Below, one piece after another: positions 27,801-33,979 of a DNA stretch of 57,385 nt. Within the stretch, counting starts at the first letter, position 1. The number at the start of each line of letters is the position of its first letter. The stretch comes from Sutterella sp. GTDB taxonomy: Bacteria; Pseudomonadota; Gammaproteobacteria; Burkholderiales; Burkholderiaceae_F. The stretch spans positions 1-57,385 of the forward strand of contig DYBN01000033.1 in the NCBI GenBank assembly GCA_019418605.1, written 5' to 3'. Under the pieces are notes generated by a model. It searched no databases. It worked only from the letters and a program-made list of their open reading frames with translations, and had not been told where the DNA came from. The translations under genes and the position numbers were made by a program.

Positions 27801-27888
27801 CGCGCTCGGCGCAAGCTACGGCTTCACCGCGGGCGACGCGGGACGCCAGGATCACGCCTTCATGGTGAATTTCTCCTACAAGTTCTAA
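21898..27888 (+). CDS. Large type Va autotransporter adhesin-like protein
   Basis: Outer-membrane autotransporter of 1996 residues. Residues 1-30 form an extended signal peptide region (MNKIYRVVWNAVRGC). A hydrophobic core (33-47) and a cleavage site after TASA (about residue 50) follow. The passenger (about 51-1710) is a long beta-helix with many strand-turn motifs such as NTGTFE, NAGTIS and NEGGTI. I see no cysteine beyond Cys15-Cys16 and no protease triad signature. An acidic Pro-rich spacer lies near residues 1450-1505. From about 1713 (GREAGLWVRIEGGKYKM) a 284-residue barrel ends in FSYKF with the C-terminal Phe. GGAG lies seven bases before the ATG. Probably an adhesin or biofilm factor; the ligand is unknown. 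Flanked by relics and an IS remnant. Confidence 0.92.
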   Translation: MNKIYRVVWNAVRGCCTAASEATGSAQARGRDAAAVVLAATALAAGTASAAIVDVITAEGTKTDVMIYAGVVDNEGNIAELNRLADEFTIFKDDVKATGIDSSVENVHVTQGKTLTLTGSSGSKAALFVWNGYMGTQGHFEHGVINIGSATAVQTTGRYENIYVGAMKTDPSEFYNTDDGRAYLLIDNADIEIGYLHAAARVDVKAGSQVEAGTINMNGGGEIRNDGTLIVAQAMTVAGPSSWGTDSSDDQASATGVDMVGRLVNTGTFEVGSDANADNTLTINGHLMNEAGGSVTVHGTLTLANTAVAEGQLSDDWTLPELYKARLENTGTLTADDIIYNSGVFTNEGGTIHFKDEFDVNADFVNAGTIAGQGQFSTLNVSGATFANTSGASLEILRASVSNGGVLNLEGGSVTINALYVGDDQDEGHLYVGDALAEHADPDVVHLEVRERGELHLNGAFTAGVIQNDGIIDAAVYGQEDAQGSGSLTASTMTNNGTMRVDEASFFNYRDSMDATADFRDLTFAYGVVAGRLEATNFTLTGSLDVGGTATLADGERNVRVRTQATVETGAVLSIGNHSFGDEGFGDDGTTGSMRVVGQNGTETIDGFLTINGIGTGPNQQGYVNVYGNGTLYAEGLHVNGGVLNVAGNGVSTDYLSGTAGGTVNIEAGSVMHVTAFGDTSGMIFNFNGDGAQIEHKSGFYNNAVINLNGRDWTLAGSDDGVGFGVNTVNVNNESVVSYTENAVLKNNTTLVVNNGGVVNAGQIAFEDRYTGGLTINEGGKLVTALGQIFSSVTDNGYIEGIDVDTGEIVQFEQSGIQSVGAVKDVLTGEHGITVNQGGILEFTDDDWTVNAVNSAASNLQAAFGTDFTQDSTLVFSGKQDSGSGAFGIADANNLTSGVVLSNTILDAGDKTSITFGEEGDVTVSTVGFQAIAGATSVNVDGSHLYLVGFEGDAATGELVSNDTNTGSVSVENAGTLTLGLGSHQTSGHLDSVTVSGEGSQLHVAQGGTFKVDTVMVDGGGLVVSGSLTVDSLDDDETTTTLVEENAKLSLTGSATFKGTATIDGALEVAGDLKAGMGNTSLLVNDAGSLSVGGSAKIDDFNNDGDANIVSGLTSKVLYNQGSISANGVTVNADIGGAFYNAAGAVISSQGEVTLKLAMGGHENAGTVEGTVVSIAVAEGEEAAGLSNSGTIRATQGDLTISQYDGAGRFANSGTLEAAGGVVISADMENTGSIKGAGFTASNVSLANAGTISASGDANLTGVTLSNTGTFEAGKLTLDNTAFVNDGTLTVSGLELMNASTLTNNKALTADHIMVGEKSVLAQSETGVVTAEGLTVVGDTFALDSGTWIVHDEGGVKFETADGSAVTQGTINVQNGREYVTADNTIEGLAYNVTRTLTFGSRRGIAQSLAAVSEAVAQALESNAGVLTVDSGITIGAAGAINLGAAAADEGPAQDAPDAGEDSSQTENPDTGIETASLLALNSLVMPLAEGDAGETPSAPVEEPTVKTDAFNVGAGTVTIFTGNSFGADGTSAAISAGVEGLSATIDKEARAVFTDISHSGTYTLLSGFDLSSNLDANGEWTGGWTGDMSEYAQVDNGSDLDWKVSTAYDAASGTLVADIIAADVRSVYNFAIPDIANAALAMDAETAAGADVAFLQAVINNQTLDVAQTERVVNSVSQIAASLGASASFMNDMSSLMDSVESRAGLLSSAGREAGLWVRIEGGKYKMDSLSMTGGLDAGYDSTTYGVTLGADAVTAGGLRVGAAFSYLNGSADSEGDVLSGENDYDTWGLQVYGAWDVTDNARLIGEIGYFHSSNELSQKINYADVRSASADVDNDAVTFGVRGEMRFDAGNAFTVVPHAGVRGVWMMNDDFTTQIDGRDAFRSDQDDAFVFQIPVGVAVEKFFRTQSGWSVKPFADVTVAAQFGDTEYDTTVTGIGTGVSQAVSADMAGNFIGRAAIGVKAEGETGALGASYGFTAGDAGRQDHAFMVNFSYKF

Positions 27889-28089
27889 CCGCTTGAGGAA
27901 GCGGCATCAACCTGGCGGGGCGGCGAGGGCAACCTTTCCGCCTCGTTTCCGTTGGCCACACGCTCGCTTTAAGGCTGCGATCTGAACGGCAACGTGCGGA
28001 TGTCTCTTCCAAGGAAGAGGAAAAGGGGACCGCAAAAGACTCACAACGGTGGCTTGAGCACGTCTTTTTCCTCTGTGCGTCTAACCCCC

Positions 28090-28694
28090 AAAGCCTATGC
28101 AGTCCGTCCGGGGCACCCTGCCGACAAGGGGCTCGTGGGAAACGCCGTGCTGCAGGTCGAGCGCCGGATCTTCAATTCGCTCTTCGGTCAGCGGTTCATG
28201 GATCTCGACGAGCTCAACAAGGCCGTGTCAGAGCGTCTTAAGGCGCTTAACGACCGGCCCATGGTGGAGAAACAGAGAAACCGTGCGGAACTCTATGCCG
28301 AAGAGAAAGGCTTTCTACAGAGCCTGCCGAGCATTCCGTATGAGCTCGACGTTGTTCGCATGACTCGCAAGGTGCGTTCCGACTACCGGGGCGCGTCAAT
28401 CGCAAGAGCTTCTCTGTCCCTCACGAATATGCCGGGAAAACAGTGGAAGTACGTCTTTGGGCCAGCAAAGACCTCATTGCTTTCTTTGACATACGGACAG
28501 GGGCAGAGATAGCTCGGTTCAATTATGGCACCAGCGAGGCGCTGCTCGAGTCCATCAAGCGGCTTGGCTCGAAAACAGGGGAGCAGGCCGAGCTGATCAC
28601 CAAGAAGCAGCTCCAAGCGAATTTCGAGGCGGCTGCTGGCAAGCATCCTGAGCGTAAATTGCCCAAAGACCTTCAGGTCCAAAAAGAGAGCTGA
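28090..28694 (+). pseudogene. IS21-family transposase (IstA) 3' remnant, frameshifted
   Basis: Frame 1 from about 28102 reads VRPGHPADKGLVGNAVLQVE, then a segment ending LKALNDRPM and VVRMTRKVRSDYR, typical of the IstA catalytic-core end and C-terminal part. Near 28387-28395 (a GGGG run) homology jumps to frame 3: RVNRKSFSVPHEYAGKTVEV, continuing to the TGA at 28692. So the element has lost its N-terminal half, carries an indel, and has no istB after it. No IS21 terminal repeats were recognised. It is a dead insertion-sequence fragment between the autotransporter and tRNA-Ser. Confidence 0.85.
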
Positions 28695-28698
28695 GCAT

Positions 28699-28733
28699 AG
28701 AAAAAGGCCTGAAGTACAACAACTTCAAGCCTT
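28699..28733 (-). terminator. Terminator of tRNA-Ser transcript
   Basis: Minus strand: AAGGCTTGAAGT (28733-28722), a 6-base loop, then ACTTCAGGCCTT (28715-28704), pairing over 12 positions with one G-U. TTTTTC follows. It lies downstream of tRNA-Ser in the correct orientation. Confidence 0.75.
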
Positions 28734-28740
28734 CAACCCT

Positions 28741-28780
28741 CTGCAGTTTCATGCTTTTATCGCTAATCATGAAACTGCAG
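28741..28780. repeat. Perfect 13-bp inverted repeat
   Basis: CTGCAGTTTCATG (28741-28753) and CATGAAACTGCAG (28768-28780) are exact inverted copies around 14 AT-rich bases. They sit between the IS21 remnant and the tRNA 3' end. TTTT follows on the plus strand, so it could end transcripts reading out of the remnant, or be a leftover element end. Confidence 0.75.
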
Positions 28781-28793
28781 TTTTAGTTATCCC

Positions 28794-28883
28794 TGGCGGA
28801 GGCGGTGAGATTCGAACTCACGGACGGGGTAAGCCGTCGCCGGTTTTCAAGACCGGTGCATTCAACCGCTCTGCCACACCTCC
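28794..28883 (-). tRNA. serT: tRNA-Ser (anticodon UGA)
   Basis: Minus-strand RNA of 90 nt with encoded CCA. The acceptor arm GGAGGTG pairs with CGCCTCC (one G-U). The anticodon stem CCGGT/ACCGG encloses CTTGAAA, giving anticodon TGA at 28847-28849. A long variable arm and the TTCGAATC T-loop confirm a class II serine tRNA that reads UCA and related codons. The symbol follows E. coli usage for this isoacceptor. Confidence 0.96.
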
Positions 28884-28890
28884 GCAGAAA

Positions 28891-28912
28891 CCTCCGGCAA
28901 GAGAGCCGGAGG
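28891..28912 (-). terminator. Hairpin between small ORF and tRNA-Ser
   Basis: CCTCCGGC (28891-28898) pairs with GCCGGAGG (28905-28912) around AAGAGA. On the minus strand it follows the 38-codon gene and is followed by TTTCT, eight bases before the tRNA 5' end. It could be a weak terminator or a processing stem for the tRNA leader. Confidence 0.5.
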
Positions 28913-28936
28913 CAAGAGCGTCATCTTAGCAAATGA

Positions 28937-29053
28937 TCAGCTGAAATACTCATGCTGCGTGACAATGACGTTGTAGATGAAGTAAGTCAGCACGCCTGCA
29001 ATCACGATTCGAACGATGAGTTCAAGCGCTTTTTTAAATTTTTCTTCGTCCAT
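28937..29053 (-). CDS. 38-residue predicted single-pass membrane protein
   Basis: An ATG at 29053 with GAGAGG eight to nine bases upstream opens a 38-codon frame ending in TGA at 28939-28937. The product begins MDEEKFKKALELIVRIVIAG and continues VLTYFIYNVIVT, with QHEYFS at the C-terminus. That is a short charged amphipathic head, one hydrophobic stretch of about 20 residues (12-32) and a polar tail. The frame starts 24 bases after the argD stop on the same strand, so it is probably the last gene of the argD transcript. I do not recognise a family. The good ribosome-binding site and membrane-like composition argue for a real gene; its small size leaves doubt. Confidence 0.6.
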   Translation of the reverse strand: MDEEKFKKALELIVRIVIAGVLTYFIYNVIVTQHEYFS

Positions 29054-29076
29054 GGGCGGCAACCTCTCTTAACGCG

Positions 29077-30252
29077 TCAGGCGCCCACAAACTCGCGCAC
29101 CACTGCGGTGACGCGCTTGACGAGCTCGTCGGCGTCGCGCCGCGCGATTGTCAGGCTGGGGACGATGCGGATGACGCTGCCGGCCGTAACCGAGAAGAGA
29201 ACGCCGTGCTTCAAACCGATGTTGAGGCACTCATGCGCCGGGCGGTCAAGCACGATGCCGATCATCAGGCCGCGGCCGCGCACCTCGACAAAGCCGGGGA
29301 CGTTGGCCAGGGCCTTTTTGAATTCATCCTGCAGGTACTGGCCCATGACGGCCGCGTTTTCAACCAAACGCTCGTCTTCCATGATCGAGATCGTGGTTTT
29401 GGCCGCCCGCATTGCCAGGGGATTGCCGCCGAAGGTCGAACCGTGGTTGCCGGGGGTGAAGACGCCGTAGGTCTTTTCACTGCACACAAGAGCACCGACC
29501 GGAACGCCGGAGCCAAGGGCCTTTGCAAGCGTCATCACATCGGGCTTGATGCCTGCGTGCTGGAAGGCAAACCACTTGCCGGTGCGGCCCATGCCGCACT
29601 GCACTTCGTCGAGAATCATGAGCCAGTCGTGCTTGTCGCAAAGAGCGCGGATGGCGCGCATCTCATCATCGGGAATGACGTAGATGCCGCCTTCGCCCTG
29701 CACGGGCTCAAACATCACCGCGCAGATGCCCGGGGTTGTTTCGGCCAGCTTTTCAATGGCCTTGACGTCGCCCGCGGGCACGCGGATGAAGTCGGGCGCA
29801 TAGGGATGGAAGTCGCGGCGCACCAGGGCGTTTGAGGTGGCCGACAGCGTGGCGATGGAGCGGCCGTGGAAGGCGTGGCTAAAGACCACGATGCGCGGGA
29901 CCGTAAAGCCCTTGAGGTGGCCGTACTTGCGCGCAAGCTTGATGGCGGCCTCATTGGCCTCCATGCCGGAATTGCAGAAGAAGCACCCCCGCATGCCGCT
30001 TTTCTCGCAGATCTTTGCTGCGACGTCTTCCTGCAGATCAATGCGGAAGTAGTTCGAGCAGTGAATCAGGTGTTCAACCTGATCCTTGAGTGCGGCAACA
30101 AGGCGAGGATGGTTGTGTCCGACGCCGTTGACCGCGATGCCGGCAAAGCCGTCCAAGTAGCGCTTGCCCTCGGTGTCGGTGAGCCAAAGACCGTCGCCGC
30201 GCTCAAAGCAGATCGGCAACGGAGAAAAGATTGGCAGCAGATGCGAGCTCAT
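29077..30252 (-). CDS. argD: Acetylornithine aminotransferase (class III, PLP)
   Basis: PLP enzyme that transaminates N-acetyl-glutamate semialdehyde in arginine synthesis, often also succinyl-diaminopimelate in lysine synthesis. The ATG at 30252 gives 391 residues starting MSSHLLPIFSPLPICFERGD; a longer in-frame start (30282) is unlikely. Key blocks: GFAGIAVNGVGHNHPRLV, the PLP phosphate contact in FFCNSGMEANEAAIKLARKY, ILDEVQCGMGRTGK (PLP-ring Asp), and the Schiff-base lysine in TLAKALGSGVPVGAL. THFGGNP-like GSTFGGNPLAM also fits. It follows panD by 124 bases. Confidence 0.92.
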   Translation of the reverse strand: MSSHLLPIFSPLPICFERGDGLWLTDTEGKRYLDGFAGIAVNGVGHNHPRLVAALKDQVEHLIHCSNYFRIDLQEDVAAKICEKSGMRGCFFCNSGMEANEAAIKLARKYGHLKGFTVPRIVVFSHAFHGRSIATLSATSNALVRRDFHPYAPDFIRVPAGDVKAIEKLAETTPGICAVMFEPVQGEGGIYVIPDDEMRAIRALCDKHDWLMILDEVQCGMGRTGKWFAFQHAGIKPDVMTLAKALGSGVPVGALVCSEKTYGVFTPGNHGSTFGGNPLAMRAAKTTISIMEDERLVENAAVMGQYLQDEFKKALANVPGFVEVRGRGLMIGIVLDRPAHECLNIGLKHGVLFSVTAGSVIRIVPSLTIARRDADELVKRVTAVVREFVGA

Positions 30253-30376
30253 GTCTAGCGATACCCCTGAAGTGGAAAACAAAGCTGTCCAAAGAATAAA
30301 ACCAACGAACTAAAGCGCTGCTCGCCCGAAGCAAGTGGGCGCACGTGCGGCCCGCTCATTTTAGAGGAACCGCGCT

Positions 30377-30760
30377 TTAAGGCACAGGCCCGTGCTTTTC
30401 TCCGGACAAGCAGCGGAAATTGCGGTTGTCCTCGTCGATGAGCACGATTTTGGGCGAGAGGGTTTTGGCCTCCTCGGGCGTGACCGCGCAGTAGCTCATG
30501 ATGATGACGTGGTCTCCGACGCTCACAAGGCGTGCGGCGGCGCCGTTAAGACACACGATGCCGCTGCCGCGCTCGCCCTTGATTACGTAGGTAGTCAGGC
30601 GGGCGGCGTTTTCGATGTCGACGACATCGACTTTCTCATACTCGCACAATCCCGCCGCATCCATTAGATCTTCGTCGATCGTGATTGAGCCCACGTAGTG
30701 CAGCTCGGCCTGCGTGACGCGAGCGCGGTGAATTTTGCTTTTTAGTACTTCAATTTGCAT
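30377..30760 (-). CDS. panD: Aspartate 1-decarboxylase proenzyme
   Basis: Makes beta-alanine for pantothenate. The 127-residue proenzyme begins MQIEVLKSKIHRARVTQAEL. It self-cleaves at the Gly24-Ser25 bond, visible in HYVGSITID, to give the pyruvoyl group. RLTTYVIKGERGSGIVCLNG, NGAAARL and DHVIIMSYCAV are family hallmarks. It starts 23 bases after panC on the same strand, forming a panC-panD unit. Confidence 0.95.
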   Translation of the reverse strand: MQIEVLKSKIHRARVTQAELHYVGSITIDEDLMDAAGLCEYEKVDVVDIENAARLTTYVIKGERGSGIVCLNGAAARLVSVGDHVIIMSYCAVTPEEAKTLSPKIVLIDEDNRNFRCLSGEKHGPVP

Positions 30761-30783
30761 CAGGTTACCTCTGAGGGCGCTTT

Positions 30784-31635
30784 TTACGCCTTGGGGCGGG
30801 CGATGAAGTTGTCAATGAGGCGCGTCTTGCCGATATAGACGGCTTCGGCAAAAAGGACTTCGCCGGCAATGACCTCCACGGGCTGCATGGTGGCGTTGTC
30901 GACGGCCTCAATGTAGTCGATGCGGGCAAGCGGTTCGCGCTCGATGACGCTTCTCATGGCCTCGATGATTTCTTTTGTCGAGGTGACGCCGCGCTCGGCA
31001 AGGTCGCTGCCCGCGCGGACGGCCCGAGACAAGCACAGCGCGGCCTGACGCTGCTCGCGCGTAAGATAGGTGTTGCGGCTTGATTTGGCAAGGCCGTCGG
31101 CTTCCCTGACGATGGGGCAGCCGATGATTTCAACGGGCATGTTGAGATCGAGCACCATGCGGCGGATGACCGCGAGCTGCTGGGCGTCCTTCTGGCCGAA
31201 GTAGGCGCGCTCGGGCATCACGATGTGCAGCAGCTTGCTCACCACCGTGCAGACGCCGCGAAAGTGCGTGGGCCGCGTGCGGCCGCACAGGCCTTCCGTG
31301 AGGCCCTCAACGGTAACCCATGTCGAAGCGCCGGGCCGGTACATTTCGTCGACAGCGGGATAAAAAAGCGCATGGGCGCCCAAGCCTTCGAGCAGGGCCT
31401 CATCGTGCGCAAAGTCGCGCGGGTAGCTTTGCAGATCTTCGTTGGGTCCGAACTGGGTGGGATTGACAAAAACCGAGACGACGACGCGGTCGCAGCCGGC
31501 GAGCGCTGCGCGCACAAGGCTTGCGTGTCCTTCGTGCAGATACCCCATGGTGGGCACAAGCCCGATGCTGAGGCCTTCCTTTCGCCAGGAACGCACGAGC
31601 TCCCGGACTTGGTCAACGGTTTTAACGACTTGCAT
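30784..31635 (-). CDS. panC: Pantothenate synthetase
   Basis: ATP-dependent condensation of pantoate with beta-alanine. The 283 residues show VPTMGYLHEGHASLVR (nucleotide-binding HxGH), VSVFVNPTQFGPNEDL, YFGQKDAQQLAVIRRMV, and the KMSKS-like region in KSSRNTYL. It is the first gene of panC-panD. panB lies elsewhere in the window (15940-16740). The promoter must lie in the 424-bp divergent region shared with ppk2. Confidence 0.95.
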   Translation of the reverse strand: MQVVKTVDQVRELVRSWRKEGLSIGLVPTMGYLHEGHASLVRAALAGCDRVVVSVFVNPTQFGPNEDLQSYPRDFAHDEALLEGLGAHALFYPAVDEMYRPGASTWVTVEGLTEGLCGRTRPTHFRGVCTVVSKLLHIVMPERAYFGQKDAQQLAVIRRMVLDLNMPVEIIGCPIVREADGLAKSSRNTYLTREQRQAALCLSRAVRAGSDLAERGVTSTKEIIEAMRSVIEREPLARIDYIEAVDNATMQPVEVIAGEVLFAEAVYIGKTRLIDNFIARPKA

Positions 31636-32059
31636 ATGAACACAAACTCCTGCGTGAAAGCGCTTCAGAGCCTTTTGAGCGGGCCAACGATAAAAAGAGC
31701 GGCCAAATAAAGACCGTGCACATTGATTTTGAGCCGGTCAGTATAGGCGGATTTGAAGGCCTCTGAAGCCTTGCACGGCCGAAGCTTCAGCAGCGGTTGC
31801 GGGCTTGATTCTCTTTTTGCCAAGGAGCTCTCGGCTTGCCTCGATCGGCCCTCGGAACCACCGTGCCGGGGCTTTGCGAGAAAACAGAGCAAAGAAGCGC
31901 GGGGGCTTGAACTAAAATCAATCGGATACAGCAATGATTTTTTTAACAACCGCTGCGGAGCCCTTTGACTCGACTGACTGAAGTCGGGCAAGCCCGCTGC
32001 GGGTTTGGCCTTGGATGGTTGGACATATATTCCGTCAGAGGCCGAGAGGGAGAATGCCG
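31636..32059. other. Divergent intergenic region panC / ppk2 (424 bp)
   Basis: No ORF with coding character. The ppk2 ribosome-binding site AGGGAG lies at 32047-32052. I looked for a phosphate-regulon box and could not support one. Nothing else stands out. Confidence 0.5.
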
Positions 32060-33136
32060 ATGGCCAAAGAGGAAAAAAGCGAAGCCAAGCAGTCCAACGA
32101 TGACATTTTCAGCGACGTCGCGCTGGTCGATCCCAAGGGGTCGGCAATTTCGGCCCTGAAGGATTTGTTTAAGCTCGGCCCTTCGCTGGGGCTTGATGAA
32201 AGCGACAGCTCCAAGTTCTCCGAGCAGCTCATTGCGCAGCTGCATCCGGAGACGTGCACAAAGCTGCTCAAGGAGTTCGTGGAAAAAGAGGTGCTCAAGG
32301 CCAAGGCGGCTAAAAACCGCATCGTCGAACACATGGACGACCTTGCGCCGGATGCCGACAAGGGAGCGTATCCCTATCTGCGCAACTACGACGAAAAGCT
32401 CTACGACCAGGAACTCTTTCGGCTGCAGGTCGAGTTTCTCAAGCTTCAGGTGCACGTTCGCGACCACGGGCTCAAGGTGGTGATCATTTTCGAAGGCCGC
32501 GACGCGGCGGGCAAGGGCGGCACGCTCTCGCACATCACCGAGCATCTCAACCCGCGCAGCGCCCGTACGGTGGCTCTGCCAAAGCCAACGGATCTCGAAA
32601 AAGGCCAGTGGTACTTTCAGCGCTACGTGGCGCACCTGCCAAGCCCCGGGGAAATTGTTCTCTTTGACCGCTCCTGGTACAACCGGGCCGTGGTTGAGCC
32701 CGTCATGGGTTTTTGCACGCCGCAGCAAACCGAGCAGTTTCTGCAGGAAGTTCCGTTCTTTGAGCGCTGCCTTGTCGCTAGCGGCGTCTACTTGGTCAAG
32801 CTTTGGCTTGACGTGGGCCGCAAGGAGCAGAAAAGGCGCTTCAAGCAGCGCAAGGTCGATCCGATCCGCCGCTGGAAGCTCTCGCCCGTGGACATCGCCT
32901 CTCTTGGGAAGTGGGACGAGTACACCGAGGCCATCGACAACATGTTCCGCTACACGGAGTCGCCCGTGGCGCCTTGGACGGTCATTCGAAGCGACGACAA
33001 GCGCCGCGCCCGGCTCAATGCCATGCGCGTGATCCTGCGCGGCATTGACTACGAGGGCAAGGATATCGATGCGATCGGGACAGTGGACGGCCGCATCGTC
33101 AAGAGCGTCAACGAGTATTTGCGCCGCTACCAGTAA
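32060..33136 (+). CDS. ppk2: Polyphosphate kinase 2
   Basis: PPK2-type kinase that uses inorganic polyphosphate to phosphorylate nucleotides (class I members make NTP from NDP). The ATG at 32060, with AGGGAG seven bases upstream, gives 358 residues starting MAKEEKSEAKQ; the ATG at 32054 is too close to the ribosome-binding site. About 140 N-terminal residues precede the P-loop-like core. Walker A is IFEGRDAAGKGGTL. The Walker B block is IVLFDRSWYNRAVVEPVMGF. The lid contains KEQKRRFKQRKVDPIRRWKL. The charged N-terminal extension is longer than in minimal PPK2 proteins. A hairpin and a T-rich terminator follow. Confidence 0.92.
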   Translation: MAKEEKSEAKQSNDDIFSDVALVDPKGSAISALKDLFKLGPSLGLDESDSSKFSEQLIAQLHPETCTKLLKEFVEKEVLKAKAAKNRIVEHMDDLAPDADKGAYPYLRNYDEKLYDQELFRLQVEFLKLQVHVRDHGLKVVIIFEGRDAAGKGGTLSHITEHLNPRSARTVALPKPTDLEKGQWYFQRYVAHLPSPGEIVLFDRSWYNRAVVEPVMGFCTPQQTEQFLQEVPFFERCLVASGVYLVKLWLDVGRKEQKRRFKQRKVDPIRRWKLSPVDIASLGKWDEYTEAIDNMFRYTESPVAPWTVIRSDDKRRARLNAMRVILRGIDYEGKDIDAIGTVDGRIVKSVNEYLRRYQ

Positions 33137-33176
33137 ATCAAAATCGGGAAGGCCTCAAGGAAGGTTTGAGGCCTCG

Positions 33177-33228
33177 AAGGCCGGCCGGGATTCGTTCATA
33201 GAGTTCCGTATGCCGGCCTTTATTTTTC
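33177..33228 (+). terminator. Terminator after ppk2
   Basis: AAGGCCGGC (33177-33185) pairs with GCCGGCCTT (33212-33220) and runs into TTTATTTTTC. A second stem just upstream, AGGCCTCAA (33150) with TTGAGGCCT (33166), may fold independently. Confidence 0.7.
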
Positions 33229-33399
33229 TCTTAAAGGCGCGCGCATTTTGCGCGAGCGGACGCACTTTGACGTGGGCGGCTAAGGCAAAAGCAAATGCTT
33301 CTTTTACTTGCGGACAACCCGGCCTGTGAGAAGCTTGCTTGCGCAGCCGGTGTCTTGGCAGTCTGATGCTGGCGCAATCGGCTCCGGCCGGTGATGCGA

Positions 33400-33625
33400 G
33401 CCACAGGCAAGGGCAAAGAAAGAGCCTTCATATAGGCTTTAAATGTCTCGTAGAAATGCCTCTCAGACAAAGACCTGGCCGTATCTCCCTCGCCAAAACA
33501 AGGCGGGGAAGAGGGTGACGGGCAGGCTCGGCGGACAGTAAACGATCAAGCGGATGCCGGGGACGCCAAGCGCCGGTAAAGAGGAGATATAAAAGCTTGA
33601 AAGTGAGCTTTTAAAATTTTTTCTC
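33400..33625 (+). ncRNA. Candidate structured RNA with terminator
   Basis: This part of the 560-bp gap between ppk2 and the metal-binding-domain gene has no coding frame but several consecutive helices. AGCC/GGCT lies near 33423-33438. TGTCT/AGACA lies at about 33444-33469. A long hairpin at 33474-33526 has an outer CCTGGCCGT/ACGGGCAGG (one mismatch) and an inner TCTCCCTCGCC/GGCGGGGAAGA around AAAACAA. A CCGG/CGCC-rich stem lies near 33556-33576. It ends at a stem-loop followed by TTTTTT. It matches none of 4.5S, 6S, tmRNA or RNase P RNA as I know them. The plus orientation is inferred from the T-run; no promoter was identified. Confidence 0.35.
33590..33623 (+). terminator. AT-rich terminator-like hairpin
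   Basis: TAAAAGCT (33590-33597) pairs exactly with AGCTTTTA (33606-33613). AAA and then TTTTTT (617-623) follow. The stem is weak (two G-C pairs). It would end a plus-strand transcript from the preceding non-coding region and lies beyond the 3' end of the minus-strand metal-binding gene. Confidence 0.5.
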
Positions 33626-33696
33626 GTAAGATAGAGAAAACGCCGAATCTATTGAAGTGTACAAGAACATCAAAGTTAAAGGTCCGTAAAAAGCTT

Positions 33697-33963
33697 TCAA
33701 AACATCGAGCGCAGCCGATCCATCAAGCTTTGCCTCTCGCAGGGCGCGCTTTTGTAGGAGGTGAACTCGTAGCCAGTCTGCGCGATGACGGCTTTGAGCG
33801 CTTCTTCGTCGATCACGGCTTCCGACAAAATCCGCGTGCGGTTTTTGCGGCGCGATGAAGTGACTTTCTTGATTTGCGGAAAGGCCCGCTTGATCGCCTC
33901 GTTGACATGCGCTTCGCACATTTCGCACTGCATGCCTTCGATGCCCAGAATCGTTTCAACCAT
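33697..33963 (-). CDS. Heavy-metal-associated (HMA) domain protein
   Basis: An 88-residue soluble protein from the ATG at 33963 (GGAG eight bases upstream). The N-terminus MVETILGIEGMQCEMCEAHV contains the metal-binding MxCxxC motif of copper chaperones and MerP-like proteins, with a beta-alpha-beta-beta-alpha-beta pattern behind it. The second half, rich in basic residues (SSRRKNRTR), is unusual. No copper ATPase is adjacent. Copper(I) is the likeliest ligand by family, but the sequence alone does not decide. A palindromic operator-like cluster lies just upstream. Confidence 0.8.
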   Translation of the reverse strand: MVETILGIEGMQCEMCEAHVNEAIKRAFPQIKKVTSSRRKNRTRILSEAVIDEEALKAVIAQTGYEFTSYKSAPCERQSLMDRLRSMF

Positions 33964-33979
33964 GAGAAGACTCCAATGA

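Noticed and set aside
26389..27855. 488-codon antisense frame opposite the autotransporter barrel
   Set aside because: Shadow of the barrel domain on the opposite strand; no recognisable protein features.
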